64,000 nt of DNA, taken from NCBI GenBank assembly GCA_021234155.1, contig JAJEKV010000034.1, forward strand, positions 6,616,028 to 6,680,027. The letters run 5' to 3'. Below, in pieces: positions 11,872-24,080 of the stretch. Origin of the DNA: Isoetes taiwanensis (lineage: Eukaryota; Streptophyta; Lycopodiopsida; Isoetales; Isoetaceae). The notes under the pieces are model-generated. The model was not told the origin of the DNA. It saw only the letters and a list, made by a program, of their open reading frames with translations, and did no database searches. A program made the translations under genes and the position numbers. The first letter of the stretch is position 1, and the number at the start of each line of letters is the position of its first letter.

Positions 11872-12345
11872 GACGTTAGTCTTGGTGGACTAGCACGGGT
11901 GCCTAAGTTTGGCAAATTGTTGGCAAGGCAAGGCAGTTTAATGGCAAAAGTAAACCTTATAGCTACGATTTAAATAGTATTTTAAGGTAAGATATTATAT
12001 CCATTTTTAAAGGATAAGATTAAATTAAAGTTTGAGTCAAAATCGGTTTGAATGAAAAAGGGAACAATAGACTTTTCCAAAGGGGGCCAACCTGTTACAG
12101 AGAAGTATGGTCTTTTTCAATAAGGGGGCGGATCAGGATGACATTGCCGCAATGACTTTAACCTCAAGAATCGACCTTATCTTAGTCCGTTATTTCAGCC
12201 CGAATAGACAACGATTAGATTCAGCCCATTGATCCAATAATTTTCCTGATTAGAATTCAAAAATCTTTGAATGAAATTTGTCTATGTCTTTAAGTCTTGC
12301 CATAATTTGCCAGTTCTTAGCACTGAATGACCCAGTTGAGTGGTG
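11872..12345 (+). repeat. Dispersed repeat, copy 3
   Basis: It matches copy 2 from GTTAGTCTTGGTGGACTAGC to CCAGTTCTTAGCACTGAATG, with small insertions. Confidence 0.7.
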
Positions 12346-12713
12346 AGCTGGCATAAATTGGTTTTAAAATATGGATTTTTCTCTTGTTTTGGTGAACTAG
12401 AGCTAGATCATTATGGAGTTAATGAGGTATTTTTATGAATCAACCTCTAGCTTTGGTGAACTCGAGTCTGTCTACTAAAAGTTATTGATGTAACTTATGT
12501 AAAAGGGTTTTTAAGCTAGTTTCGGTGAACTACTTAAGAGCTGAGCTTATTAGATTAATCTGAATTAGTTCATTTATTAGCTTGAAGCTAGTTATTTGTA
12601 CTTTTGTTAAGAGATTAACTTGTGGTTTTGTTGCTTTTGAAGGAGAAAAATAGACAGAGGGATCTTGTTTAACTGAAAAAGTCTTGTAGTATGGTCTTGG
12701 AAGTTAAAAAGAT
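12346..12713. other. No gene recognised
   Basis: AT-rich. A phrase like TTGGTGAACTAGAGCT recurs in varied form three or four times (12390-12560), suggesting a weak internal repeat. Confidence 0.35.
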
Positions 12714-12776
12714 TTGGATCCCATGACCTATTGGTCTCCGTGGACGTTAAAAAAACTATTCTATTCTATTCTATTC
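12714..12776 (+). mobile_element. Extremely 5'-truncated LINE copy (3' tail only)
   Basis: GGATCCCATGACCTATTGG, then TCTCCGTGGACGTTAAAAAA, then (CTATT)n. This matches the last 60 bp and pentanucleotide tail of the LINE ending at 17816 and of the minus-strand LINE ending at 50691. Confidence 0.8.
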
Positions 12777-15700
12777 ATTGGTGTGATCCATAACAAGTTC
12801 GGCAGGAGAATACTGAGCTATTACTTACTCATTCAGTCGAAGATATAGAAGCCATGAAGAATCTTCCTTGATGAAATGTTATGTGGGTTTTCTTAGACTT
12901 AATCACTATACGTCTGTTTAAGGTACAAATGATCCACTTTACAATGCTGATATTGAAGGCATGATGCTTCCGGCTCAAGATGCTCATATCCATACGCATG
13001 TATACCCTAAAATGCATTAAGTGTAAGGCCTCAAGGAAAAAACAAATAAATCTGACGTAAGTTTGTATCTATTGCAACAGCTCTGCATCATAAGCCCAAA
13101 ATAGAACTCCAGTTTCCAAAACAAGAAAACGAAGAAAGTAAACTCACTATAATCCCTTTTTTCTTGATTGATTGCCTTATACTTTGCAGGGAAGATAAAG
13201 CTATGGAAGAATATTCAATGGTGAATGATTGCAATGCTGGGGGCAAACCATCATGCGGTAGTCCTTTGTTTTAAATTAAAATATATGACTCAAATCATGC
13301 TACAAAGTTCACAAAAGATGCTCAAGCACTTTTCTAGAAGTATGTTTTATTTTATGCATCAAGCTTTTACAAATGCTCTTGAAATACATGAACTATTCAA
13401 TCAATCATGCTCTAGAGGAATCTCACTATATTTGCACGCTGAAATATGAGGAAAGTAGGAGTCTTGCTCAAAAGAAAATTTTTGCTGAGGAAGAAGAAGG
13501 ATGATTAGATGTATATGTGATTTCTTTTGCTCATGGAAGTTGCAGCTATGGCGAGGTTGCAGCAGAAATTAATCATGACATTAAGTAAATCAGCATATTG
13601 AAAGATAAAGAAATCTCGCATGATGTTTTCAAAGTGACTTCTTGCATAGCCACAGTTGCTAAATTTCGTTTTAGCAGCTAGCGCATGTTAGCAGCCATGG
13701 TAGTCCAAGATCTGAATGCTTAAGCTATGAAACACTTGAGGCCAACCATGAAACTTTGAAGAATACACATTTATCAATACGTTTGAAGTCTAATGAAGTA
13801 AACCTAATCACATCTCACACGAGTAAACTTGTACCCTGCATTGCAGCACATAACTATGAATTTAGGTCACTTCTGATTTGTGATAATCTTTCCAAATATC
13901 TGGTTAATTGTTTGTCACAATTGTGTGTCAATTTCAACTAATGATATTGGTTCCAAATACCTAATTATAATTGTGTAGATTAGTAATATGTACAAAAGTT
14001 GTAATTTTTATGACAGTGTCCAATATTATTGTGCATATATAAAAGGGTGCATGTTCATTAGGTCGTGCCTTAATAGTTAGGGATGACTTGAACGTACATG
14101 ATGAAGATGAGCACGACAACAATTGGCAATGTGGTGAAATCTAGAGGAACAACGTTGGCCCTAAACTCTTCCAACTGCAAAAAAGATGTTTTTTACGAAT
14201 TGAGATGGCAAATGATAATGACATTAAGAGTTGAGATGTAAATTATTTATTTTTTCATATACATGTAGGATGCATCTATAGGATGTTGATATATATATAG
14301 TCTAGGATGTTGCTACTTATGTCTTAAAGTATAGATTGTTTTTGTTTCAGGAGTGATATGGTCACATAGGCATACCTCTATCCACCCCATTGCAATGTGA
14401 AATTGCGGGGTTGAGCCTTTTGTTCAACTCCTATTGTGATTGCAACATGAGTTGTTGCATTTGAATTGTTGCCCCCATTGCTTGCAAGTACCCTAGTATA
14501 TGTAGTTTTTGAAAGAATGTTATTTATAAATGAGCTCCTATAATAGACGATGCCTATTCGAGCTAGGATTTATAAATTTGGCTTCCACAACAATCAGTGG
14601 TTATGTGGAAATATTTAAGCGTTAAAAAATAATAGCCGTTTTGAGTATAAGTTTTACAATGAAAATTTAAAGGGTTCTTTATCTAAACATGTTTATAAGC
14701 AAGAATAGCCCTGTTGACATTAACTTCTAAAATGAATCAAATCAATAAAGCAATCATGTTTAGTTCTTTGCTAATTTAGAAATATACATCTTTTGCAGCT
14801 TGGTCCTCCCACTTAGAAATGCTTTTATAAGGACAACTTTTCTTTCAGTATGTAACAGATGGTCTTATTGCTAGAATAGTAGAATTCAGTGACCCTTGCT
14901 AGATTTTTTTACCAACTTGTGGAACAACTATTGTATTTTATACTAACTTCTTATGAACTGGTTCCAGCATTGCATCACTATATTAATATGCGCCTTTAGG
15001 TGAATGATACATAAATGGCAATGCCATTTAATTTTAAACCGCTTTAATCTTGCTATGTTTAGAAGAGGATTTCCTGGAAAATAATAAATCAATAATTAGA
15101 AGAAGAAGCCTGATGGAAGAAGCACCTGCAATGAAAATAATAGGGTCCAACTCCTCTGCTCCAATCAAACCTTCAAAGCTTCTAACATGCTCTAGCAAAA
15201 TCAACACATATTCATTGTTCTATTTCTAACATGGAAAATGAAACTATGAACAGAGGAAAGTGAAATGCACCTTTTGTAGATTCTTTTTCCTTGCCTTGAA
15301 AGTTTAACTATGAAGCTTTATGACTCCAAGCTGGCATGGAAGAAATCAATCCCAAAGACAGATTTGTATAAGGTTCTCAATAATTTAACCTGGCCTCTTA
15401 AAAATACTCCAATAGGGTATTCATTCCTCACTGTAAACAACAAATGCAAGGAGACTGTCAAGCCTAAGCTCTTAAGAGTCCTACTAAATTACTCATAGAA
15501 ATTCAATAGCAGTAAGGTTTTGCATGTAGTCTCGCCTTGAATAAAATCCCGCCAATATTAATTTTTTGTTTCTGAGCAGGAAATGGGAATGCATTGCAAA
15601 AGTAGAGAAACAATTTGCAAGAAGAAAGCGATGAGTGGTATCAAGGGAGATGCTCTTTTGGATGCCATAAAATGTGCTTGAGTGATTCGTAAGGAATTTT

Positions 15701-16499
15701 TTTGGCCATTTCCACACGTATACTGAGGATTTAGGAGGTTTTTGGCCAGTACTTAGGATAAATTTTGTATAAAAGGGGTCAAATTTACCTTTTAGAAAAA
15801 ATGTATATGGGGGTGTTTTTGCTCACCTTCCCTACACACATGGAATATCTTCTTTTGTATAAGTGCATCCCCTGGGGTAGTAGTCCAGTTGCAAATTTAT
15901 TTCATTGCATTATGGCATTGCAAAATCCATTACGGCATACATGCTTATTTACAATTCCATTTAAAAAAAAAAAAAAGACAATAAATGCTCCCAAAGTAAC
16001 CCTTGGGTGATAAAAACTTACTAATAACTTTAAATCTTCAAGAAGAAGCATATGCACCATAAAAATGCAACAATAACTTCTTTGCAAAGATTATGGGCAC
16101 AAATATTACCATAAATTCTATCTTAGGCTGTTGAAACAACATGGTTCTTTAACAGAATACCTTTTTGCCTTTATGGGAAATGCAAATGAAAGAGATAGGA
16201 TAGATTTTTGGCACTTTATAAACATAGGACAATTTAAAGAACGGAGCAGAAGATATGTGTTTACTGCAGTAGATTCATCTTGCTATTGGTTCTGCTAATT
16301 AGATTCAAATGTACAACTTCAGTGATCATTATGGAAGTAGTTTGCATCTTGACCTTTCATTCTCTAGTTCTATCAAGACATTTTACGATAAATTCATCAA
16401 TTTGATTAGATGCAAACTGAGAAAAGCTTCAGAAAGGATAGAATGCTCACACTACCTACAAAGATTATGATGGCATAACCATAGCCATAAATTGTAATA
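12777..16499. other. Long AT-rich stretch with no supported gene
   Basis: Frames are short (60-80 codons) and mostly lack any domain. I see no LTR, tRNA or clear repeat apart from an A-run near 15962. Any ancient exon here is too decayed for me to recognise. Confidence 0.4.
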
Positions 16500-17349
16500 T
16501 TCATTGCTCAAATACTACTTGGCCAAGACTAAGGTGGTTTTCATATCATCTTCACGACAGCCGAGGATCCCCTCCTTCCGTTACCGAGGGCAGAATGTGG
16601 AAGTAGCATCCACATACAAATATTTGGGAGTGGAGTTTCCGTCTACTATGCACTGGGACACATCCATACGGCTACGAGTTACGGCGGGCTGGAAAGCACT
16701 ATATGCAATGCAAAACAATAGTCATAGAGCGGAGTTGTATGATTGGACCCATCAGTCACACCTGTTCAAAGTCTTAGTGGAGCCTGTCCTTTTATACGGG
16801 GTTGAAGTATGGGGCCCAGTAGTATCCCTCGCTACTTGGAATGACTTGGAGCAAGTGCAGAAAGCCTTCTTGGTACGAGCACTAGGGGTGAAGTCCACAG
16901 TCCCATATCAAATTCTACTGCAGGAAACAGGATTCTTGCCTCTTCAGAGGGCGGCCCTTGATCGCCACATTGTCTATTTTCAGAAGGTGGTCAACATGGA
17001 CGATGCTCGTCTCCCAAAACTAGCTTATATCATGGCAATGGGGCCACAACGCCTCAAGGCCTGCTGGAGGGAAAAGAGAGCTCAATGGATGGCTAGATGG
17101 AATGTGCAGGAGCACAGGTGCATACATGTGCAAACAGAGGCAGATCGCCATAGCTTGAGGCAATATCTTGACGCTTGCTTCATCAGCAAGCTTTGGGATG
17201 CCAACGCCCTTGAACAGGTCAAGACAGCACACTACCAGCGCCACATAAATCCCACATTGGAACGAGGCCCACAATGCTACCTGCGCACCCACTTGCCCAT
17301 GAAAAGACGCAGACTCATTGCCTCCATTCGCACAGGGGCACATCATCTT

Positions 17350-17352
17350 TGA
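17350..17352 (+). other. Premature TGA in LINE polymerase
   Basis: The frame reads HHL-stop-IETGRW and continues open to 17613. No frame change is needed. Confidence 0.85.
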
Positions 17353-17669
17353 ATTGAGACAGGCAGATGGATTGGTGAGCCACGTCAGGACAGGCTCTGT
17401 CAATGCTGCCAAATGGGAGTCATTGAGGATGAATCTCATACCCTTCAAAGTTGCCCAGCATATGATCAAATCCGGACGCGCTATGCTGAGTTGGTCAGGC
17501 CTGGCCAGTCGCTACATGTGACATTGAGCACGGCATCCGTACGGATGCTAGGATCATACCTTCAGGAGGTCATGGACATGCGAGATCAGCTATGTCCTCG
17601 GGCACGCACTTGACATGTACATACACATTTATTTCATGATGATGTATACTTGTACAGTTTGACAGCATT

Positions 17670-17740
17670 CTTATTACTGCCACGGTTTTTCCCTCGAAAA
17701 CCCTTCGGGGCGGGGGTTTTTTAACCCGGACAGTAATAAG
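17670..17740 (+). ncRNA. LINE 3' UTR nested hairpin
   Basis: The outer stem CTTATTACTG (17670-17679) pairs with CAGTAATAAG (17731-17740). The inner stem AAAACCC (17697-17703) pairs with GGGTTTT. The minus-strand relative at about 50770-50845 keeps the same fold. It is probably the RNA structure recognised by the LINE reverse transcriptase; that role is inferred. Confidence 0.6.
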
Positions 17741-17890
17741 TTTGTTGCGCTCCTTCTGGGTCCCATAGGCCGATTGGTCTCAGTGGACGATAAAAAAAAC
17801 TATTCTATTCTATTCTACTTTCACTTGCTGACTACCAAGGCCTACTTTGGCTTTCTTTAAGAATCTAATGTTATTTTTTTGTTTTTGCAG

Positions 17891-18867
17891 GTTGCAATGG
17901 CAGGTCTTTTGTGGCTTCATTTTCTGGTTAGATTGTCTAATATTTTTGTGTTTAGTATGGTGGTTTCTAAAGGTAAAGAAATCGAGAATCCATCTTTTTC
18001 CCTGAACCTGACTGGTTTTGTGGCCTGTGAGGAAGATGTGATGGATGTGGATAAATTCCTGGAAGCAAACCTGAATGATGATGTTGCTAAGTTCATGGAG
18101 GAAGTAGAAAAAGAACTGTGGTTTGTTGAAGACTTCAGGGATACTACAAGGGACACAGAAAAAGGACCTGAGAATGACAAGTTTCTCCTTATTAATGATC
18201 AGATAATGCATGAAGTATACCATAGTGGCAGAGATGGTTCTTCAAAGGCTACAAATTGGGCCAGAAAGAAATTTGATGCTTGGAGAGAGTTCAAGAAGAT
18301 CGATACTTCTGTTCCTATCGAAGACATTCCATTAAAGGAGATGGGCAAGATGCTTGTGATGTTCATGATTCAGGTCAAGAAAAATAATGGGAAGTTGTTT
18401 CCTGCTAGCGGGTATACATTTTTGTTTAAGATTTTTATTGCTTTTGTACTTTAATTCTAATTATTCTCTACTGTTTTTGCAGTTTGAATAACCTTTTCAG
18501 GACTATTGGGTGTATAATCAGGAAAAGCAGGACATAATAATTGAAGAAACTGCAAGGCTTTTATTGGTGGTGCAGAGCGGTCTCGGCGTGCTGGAGTTGG
18601 TACAACCAAAAAGAAGGTTGTTGAAATTAGTTTTAAACTAGAGGTCGAGTTACTAACAGATCGCGATCATCAGAATACACATAATACAGGTGTGTTTTAG
18701 TTTACTGGTTTTAATTTAGATTATTTCTTTAGTGTTGAATTCTTAACTGTAAATTTTCTAAGTTTCTTGTACTTTGTTTCAGGTTGCCAGAAGCGATTGT
18801 GTTATTATATGGTTTCTAGGTTTGGGATTCGAGGACATGGGGAGCTTCATGGAGTTCTTGATTGTTA
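17891..18867 (+). pseudogene. Crypton-like tyrosine recombinase gene, 5' exons (interrupted)
   Basis: A tyrosine recombinase (YR) of the Crypton/DUF3504 type, the family that gave rise to the animal ZMYM2, QRICH1 and KCTD1 domains, is spread over three exons. Exon a (17891-18411, after a TTTTTGCAG acceptor) has an acidic N-terminus, then ATNWARKKFDAWREFKK and MIQVKKNNGKLFPASG, the core-binding helices. The intron 18412-18482 (GT-AG) joins it to LNNLFRTIGCIIRKSR. Exon b (18483-18689) has, after a frame break, AGVGTTKKKVVEIS. The intron 18690-18782 leads to exon c (18783-18867), YYMVSRFGIRGHGELHG, the equivalent of the LRGGxEH catalytic-arginine box. The gene is cut at 18868 by an LTR and resumes at 50518 and 54661. 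Stops and frame breaks make it non-functional. Family assignment is by motif order, not by search. Confidence 0.7.
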
Positions 18868-20419
18868 TGATGTTCTAGCATAACATACGGTCTGAATATG
18901 TATATTATACTGCCATGTCACATGTACATGTCACCATGACAAGTACTTGAGAGCCGTAAAGAGTTGCGCCTAGGGGGGGCAACCTCATATGTTGCACATG
19001 TATATTAAATATATGCAATTAAACCCCTTGCCAAGTGGCAATACCCCATTTGATCCCTTCTAACCTAACCCTAAAAGTTCATGTATAAGGAACAAAAGGG
19101 GAAACACTAAACCTTTTTCCCTTTTCGCATTTTGGCTTCCCTGGTCCATTCCGGCCAAGGCAAGCTGCCATTCCGCATTGCCAGACACCGCTGAGCCGCC
19201 TTTGCACATTAGATTCATCAGGAGCAGCTGTCTTCAGCAAGAACGAAGGCATGGATGCGATTCGGGGAGTTGGAGCAAGCCAAGGATCAGGTAACCTGCG
19301 ATTCTGCCGTGCAAAGCCGGCTCTTAGCCCGGCAATGGGCTAGGATAGTATGTTAGATCAGTCTTAGCAGCCTTGTAGATCCTAAGATCACCAGCCATAA
19401 TGAAGGAACCTAACCATGTATGTTTAGGTAAGATAGATTAGATCTTATTTAGTATTTCAGTTCTTTGATGATGATGATGATGATGTTCCATTCTATGCTC
19501 TCCTGTGTATGTGGGAAGGGGGGTAGAGACCCTGAAGCCTTCAGTAGCAGATGATCATAGATAACCTTATTAATTCCCAATTAATGCGGCCCGTGTACAA
19601 GAGTCTGCCTGGTTGTGGGTGGCGGGGCTAGACTGGTGGAATAAGGGGGACTTGTCCCATCACTGATTGATCCCTCTGGTGTATAAAGCCTACCGTGGAT
19701 CTAAGTTGGCTAGGCTTAATGGTTTGCCACTGCGTGTGGGCAAGGCATGAGCTCGACACCTCTTGGGTGATGCATCACCTTCAATGAGGTTCAAGTCGAA
19801 TACGGGCAGTGGCCCTCTAGCTGCCTGTGATGGGCATGCATGCCTCTGGAGGGGAGGAGACTCTCCTCCTGCCTTATTGGGACTGGGGAGATGCAACCCA
19901 GTAGTAGCCCCTTTGGCTACGCACCCGGCAGGCTACGGTCCGGTCCCAAGACTCTTCAACCTACTCTGCAAAGTGTGGAAGGGGCGGAATGGAGTGGACT
20001 ACGCAACAGCTATCTTCTTATACCAGCCCAATCTATTTGCCATGAATTCTGTATGCATTGACTTCTGGAGACCCAAATCGTCAGTCAATCCCCCATGAGT
20101 CTGAGCCTTGGGTAGGATTCCCCTTATGTTGATATTACTGATGTTGTTATTACATATGTTATGTTATGGTGAGCCACCCTTCGAGGTGGATATGCATGTT
20201 ATTTGATGCTATGTGCTCATGTTTGATGTGCTTCTGCAGCTAGGTAGGTCCCGAGGGAGACGGGATGAATGACACGCCCATTCGTCCCCATTGGATTCTT
20301 GACTGTTAGCAAGGATCTGATGTTAGGTGGACGGCCTCATGTCAGCCAAAGCGTTGGCAGGAGGGATGAACTCCGGTTCTGTACGATAGGAGCATCGTAT
20401 ATGAGCAGGGGACATCACA
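18868..20419 (+). mobile_element. 5' LTR of Ty3/gypsy-like element B
   Basis: It starts TGATGTTCTAGCATAAC, directly after the YR exon, and ends GGGGACATCACA, immediately followed by a tRNA-Met-type primer binding site. Blocks such as GCCTACCG, TTTGCCACTGCGTGTGGG, AGGTTCAAGTCGAATA and CTACTCTGCAAAGTGTG are shared in order with the LTR at 33788. Its first 75 bp resemble the LTR stub at 50442 even more closely, with mostly C/T differences. Length is 1552 bp. The sequence before it is not a polypurine tract, which fits a 5' LTR. Confidence 0.85.
19465..19490 (+). repeat. (GATGAT)n microsatellite in LTR
   Basis: GATGATGATGATGATGATG run inside the 5' LTR. Confidence 0.8.
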
Positions 20420-20420
20420 G

Positions 20421-20433
20421 TGGTATCAGAGCA
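20421..20433 (+). other. Primer binding site (initiator tRNA-Met type)
   Basis: TGGTATCAGAGCA lies one base after the LTR end. It is complementary to the 3' end of plant initiator tRNA-Met and marks the LTR as 5'. Confidence 0.85.
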
Positions 20434-22299
20434 ATGATCTTGGAGGACCAGGATCGAGCACTGGCCATTTCCCTAGTAGTACTAACAGTCTAGATCTTCA
20501 ATCTTGGAGTTAAAATCCCAAGCATGAACCTCGAAAATTGGGGAAAAAAATTTCCAATCCTTAGAACAGTAAGGTAAGATTATGTTAAGTTAGGAAGAAT
20601 AGTAGCAAACCCTGAAAAATTCTGGCCATTAGGGAGCAACCCCTCACAGAGTGCGCCCCAGGCATTTTAAAAAATTTTGAACAAGCCTCTTGCGCACTGT
20701 GTGAGTATTTGACCAATTTTGACCTAGATAGATGCAAAATTTGAGTAATCTGATAGCTCAAGGTAGCTTAGAGCTTGAATTTAAGCTAGGAATGTATGTT
20801 CTAACACTAAGAAACTGTTTAGAAAACTAAAGTTAGAGCAAAAAAGAAGTGACCCCTCACAGAGTGCGCCAGGAGCATTTCCACCCGGGGGGTGCACTAA
20901 GTAAAAACCGTAGAAAACATGTGAGTGTACGGGAGGGGGTTTTTTTGGGGCCAAAACTATACCCATATATGGGAGGGGGTATTTTTCTTGTTTGAATTCC
21001 ATATATATACAAGAATTTGGCGCCGGTGCCTTGTGCATCCAATAATGTAATGAACAGCTTGATATTTACTGCATTCGGACATTGCAAATAGGGATAATTT
21101 GTGTTTCTTCATACTTCTTCTTCGTATTTGCAGTTGAGTCTTATTGCACCCCTAGGAGTCGAACCCAGGTGCGACCTTTAGTGCGGCGCCCATGGTGTAG
21201 AGGGAGCATCGCTCTTCGAGGAAAACGGTGTTCCATCTACATCCTGGGCATGAGATGGAGGGTTTTTTTTTTTTTGGGAGGGGGGAGATGCGTACCTTGT
21301 TTATGGAAGTAGTTCCTTGTAGACGACGTTCGTTGTAGTTTTGTTTGTATTTGACTCGTCAAGAAGGATCAGAACATCTTCTTTTTTTTCGCACGCGTGT
21401 GAGTACTGTGTATAGTTGTCCATGTGTGAAGACCTCAGTTCGTAGGTCGAGGACTATTTTGTCCAAGGTGAAGCCTAGGCAGCTGTGGAATGTCATTGAA
21501 TACGCGGGTCGTAGAGGAAGTTGTCGTCTGTGGATTGTCCAAGGCCAGTTGTCTGGTTGGTTGAAGAAGTCAACTCGAGATATAGGATGTATGTTTCCTA
21601 TGTGCTCTGGTTGGCCTGTTAGAACTTTGACGAAGCGCTGACGAAGCGCTCTAGATGTCTCTGTACAACAGGAGCTCAATTTTTCTTGCAGATAATCCAT
21701 TTTTTGTGCTCAGATTTACAATTGGATGCATTGGATCCTTCCATCTAGCATCGAACTAGACGATTGGGATCGAAAACCCTGTTGTGGATGAATATGACTT
21801 TAGCAAGCTCGAATTATAGGCCATCATGACAGCAACAGTTAGAACATTAGGTAGACAAAAGCTTACAGTTTTTGCTCTCTCTGTATTGTTCTTGTAGGTA
21901 TATGGATTGACGGAATATTAGCCGCGTGACTCCGTCACATTGTGGTCCAGGATATACACCCCTTTGAAATATCCTATATGTCAAAGTATCTATGCAAACA
22001 TACTCATAGCTTAGCTAACATGGCCAACATCAACATATTTCCGCTGTAATCCAGTGAATTTTTGGGTTGCCTCTAAGGGGGAAAACCCTCGTTTATGTGG
22101 GTTTATGGCATATCCAAGTATATGCTAGCATATCCTAGGCATAGGCTGATGACTGCTCCAAACTGGCTGTTGCCAGTAAACTCGCGGTCACAGTTTTATT
22201 GCTATGGCTTGGTGTATGACGGCATGTGCTGAAGCAGAGGTTGCTGAGCCGTTGAAGCAACAGGTTGAAGCAGAGGTTGCTGAGCCATTGAAGCAATAG
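20434..22299 (+). mobile_element. Leader/internal region of element B, no intact ORF
   Basis: CCCCTCACAGAGTGCGCC occurs twice (about 20639 and 20850), with a related inverted word near 20690. A ten-base T run and G runs lie near 21260-21285. No gag or protease motif is recognised. The frames present have no domain. Confidence 0.45.
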
Positions 22300-23530
22300 A
22301 TTGAAGCAGAGGTTGCTGAGCTGTTGAAGCAGAGGTTGCTGACCGGAATCCAACAGGAAGGGCATTTCCGGGCTTTAATTAGACTTTTTTTATGGGGAGC
22401 ACCAGAAAGGCTTCTCGATCCTCTTCTGCTCATGAAGCATCCCCTAAAAACCTCAATAGGGACCCTTCAAGTCCTTCAACTCCCAACATTTATTCTCAAG
22501 CTTCATAGGATCTAGCGAAACGGACTGTGCACTTTTCAGGCAATGAATGGCCTTTCCTTGGAAGATCTCCTTATTAATCGAGCCTGGTTAGTGCAGAATC
22601 TAGGGAGGGTCCTCAACCCGCCATTGTTTGGATGTCCGAAGCTGCCATGCTTGAAGGTCGTTTCCATTGTGCGCAGCTTCTAGCTGTAAGTAACTTTTTG
22701 TTCAATAGTCAGTTTGTTATGCCAAACTATAGGTATTATCATTGATCAATTTTTTTTCTCAGGTGTCCATCGTGGCCGTGGCATCTCATGATTTTCACAT
22801 GGGAAATGGATCAGACGCCTATGGATACGACTTGCTTTCAATTCTTGGCGGGGAATCGGTCGAGGGTTCTAATAATTGCTCAATGGGAGCGAATTTTGTA
22901 CTTGCCTGCCCGGCCATCAAAAAGGTACATTACAAAAGTAAATGACACATTCAAATAAAAATGAGAGAAAAAAACATAGAACCATGTAAAGGATAAAGGA
23001 TAACAATTCACTTGATCTAATACTACTTTCCCTTGTTTGGGGGCTTCTCTTGCAACTTGTAAAGAACAATGTGCAACTTTCTAGACAATTAGCACAAAGT
23101 CTTTGTTATCCAAATTGTTAATACCAACATCTTTGTGATTTACATTTGAAGGATCTTTGTAGAACGGAAGATATTGCAAAAATGTTGTTTATGTCACCTT
23201 ATTCTCGTGGAGAAATGTATAATGTTCTTGTACATGAATACACAAATCTCATTCTTGAATATGATCTCCTGAACATAAAGGAGACCCGACTAGATGAAAA
23301 TGGGCAGGGGAAACTATGTGCAAAGATATATTTGGATAATGAAACCGAGAAGACAAAGAAAGTGCTCGTGGCATTAGCGACTTCGATGGCTTTATGGGCG
23401 GCTTTTATTTCCGGGCAATTGCGTGACCATTTCGGTTTGTGGCATGGATTGCAATTTTATTTGAAAAAAGCAGAGGCTTTTGATGGGAAAGATGACAAGG
23501 ACCTAAATTTGAATACACGGTGGATGATAT
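22300..23530 (+). pseudogene. Degenerate exons, possibly upstream part of the AAA+ gene
   Basis: Three coding-like stretches lie before the AAA+ fragment. About 22330-22690 contains, across frame breaks, TVHFSGNEWPFLGRS and IVWMSEAAMLEGRFHC. 22758-22925 reads VSIVAVASHDFHMGNG. 23146-23535 is a 129-codon frame without an ATG start, containing LCAKIYLDNETEKTKK and LRDHFGLWHGLQFYLKK. The first two resemble the N-terminal region of plant CIP111-like AAA proteins in general character. I do not recognise the third. Frames change between the pieces and stops occur, so nothing here is translatable as one protein. Confidence 0.4.
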
Positions 23531-23689
23531 ATTAGCAAGATGCGGTCTCTTCTTGTATCATCGCCTATGCGAGAATGCATTTTGCATAAGCGAGAAAACT
23601 TTGATCAGCTTTATGGCGGTTGAGAAGTCCACTACATACATTGCCATCTTTTTATCCACCAGCGACAAAGTGGAAGTCAACACAAGTAG

Positions 23690-24080
23690 GCCAAAAAGAC
23701 ATATTATTCTTCCCTAGGTGGTGTCTCGAAGCAAATTGAGGAACTTAAAGAAATTATAGACCTTTCATTGTTGCGCCAAATATTTTGACAAGGTACACAC
23801 GAGTGCATCATTTTCATTTGTTATGTGTATTGATTAGCTACAATAATCCTATTCCAGGTTCGGATTGAAACCAACGAAGGGGGTGCTTCTTTATGGTCCT
23901 CAGTGCAGGCAAGACAACTTTGGCACGCGTCTTCTTTGTTTTAAACCGGGTGTTGGCATGTTCGTTATGCATGGTCCTGAAATCATCAATGAGTTCTATG
24001 GACAGAGTGAAGAAGCATTAAGGGCGATCTTTACTTCGAGAAAATCTTTTGCACCATCTGTGGTATTTTTATTTACATAA
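23690..24080 (+). pseudogene. AAA+ ATPase fragment (CIP111/CDC48-like)
   Basis: 23711-23780 reads LGGVSKQIEELKEIIDLSLL, the segment just before the first AAA domain. After a GT-AG-like intron, 23859-24080 reads FGLKPTKGVLLYGP, then VMHGPEIINEFYGQSEEALR and APSVVF, which covers Walker A to Walker B of an AAA domain. CIP111 is a calmodulin-binding CDC48 relative in plants. The Walker A loop is destroyed: single-base changes put GAGKTTLARV into another frame between GP and the following in-frame part. The sequence stops before Walker B is complete, so this is a truncated copy, apparently embedded in an LTR element. Confidence 0.7.

Larger units (their letters stand above)
16504..17816 (+). mobile_element. 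5'-truncated LINE, C-terminal polymerase region and 3' tail
   Basis: The element begins inside the reverse transcriptase, at the conserved LAKTKVVF and YKYLGVEF blocks downstream of the catalytic motif, and runs through the thumb region to a C-terminal CCHC-like finger (CQCC, then HTLQSC). One in-frame TGA at 17350-17352 splits an otherwise continuous frame 16504-17613. The 3' UTR contains a nested hairpin (17670-17740), and the copy ends with GTGGACGATAAAAAAAAC followed by repeats of TATTC. It is the same family as 12714-12776 and 50691-54595 and differs from the L1-type LINE at 58 kb. No target-site duplication was identified. Confidence 0.85.

Noticed and set aside
12777-16499. Short frames such as 13225-13449 and 15310-15498 as genes.
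   Set aside because: They are under 80 codons, without domains or supporting splice structure, in AT-rich sequence.
21140-21225. GGTTCGACTCC (minus strand, about 21165-21155) as a tRNA gene or SINE.
   Set aside because: It matches a B box, but no acceptable A box or acceptor stem is found at the right distance.
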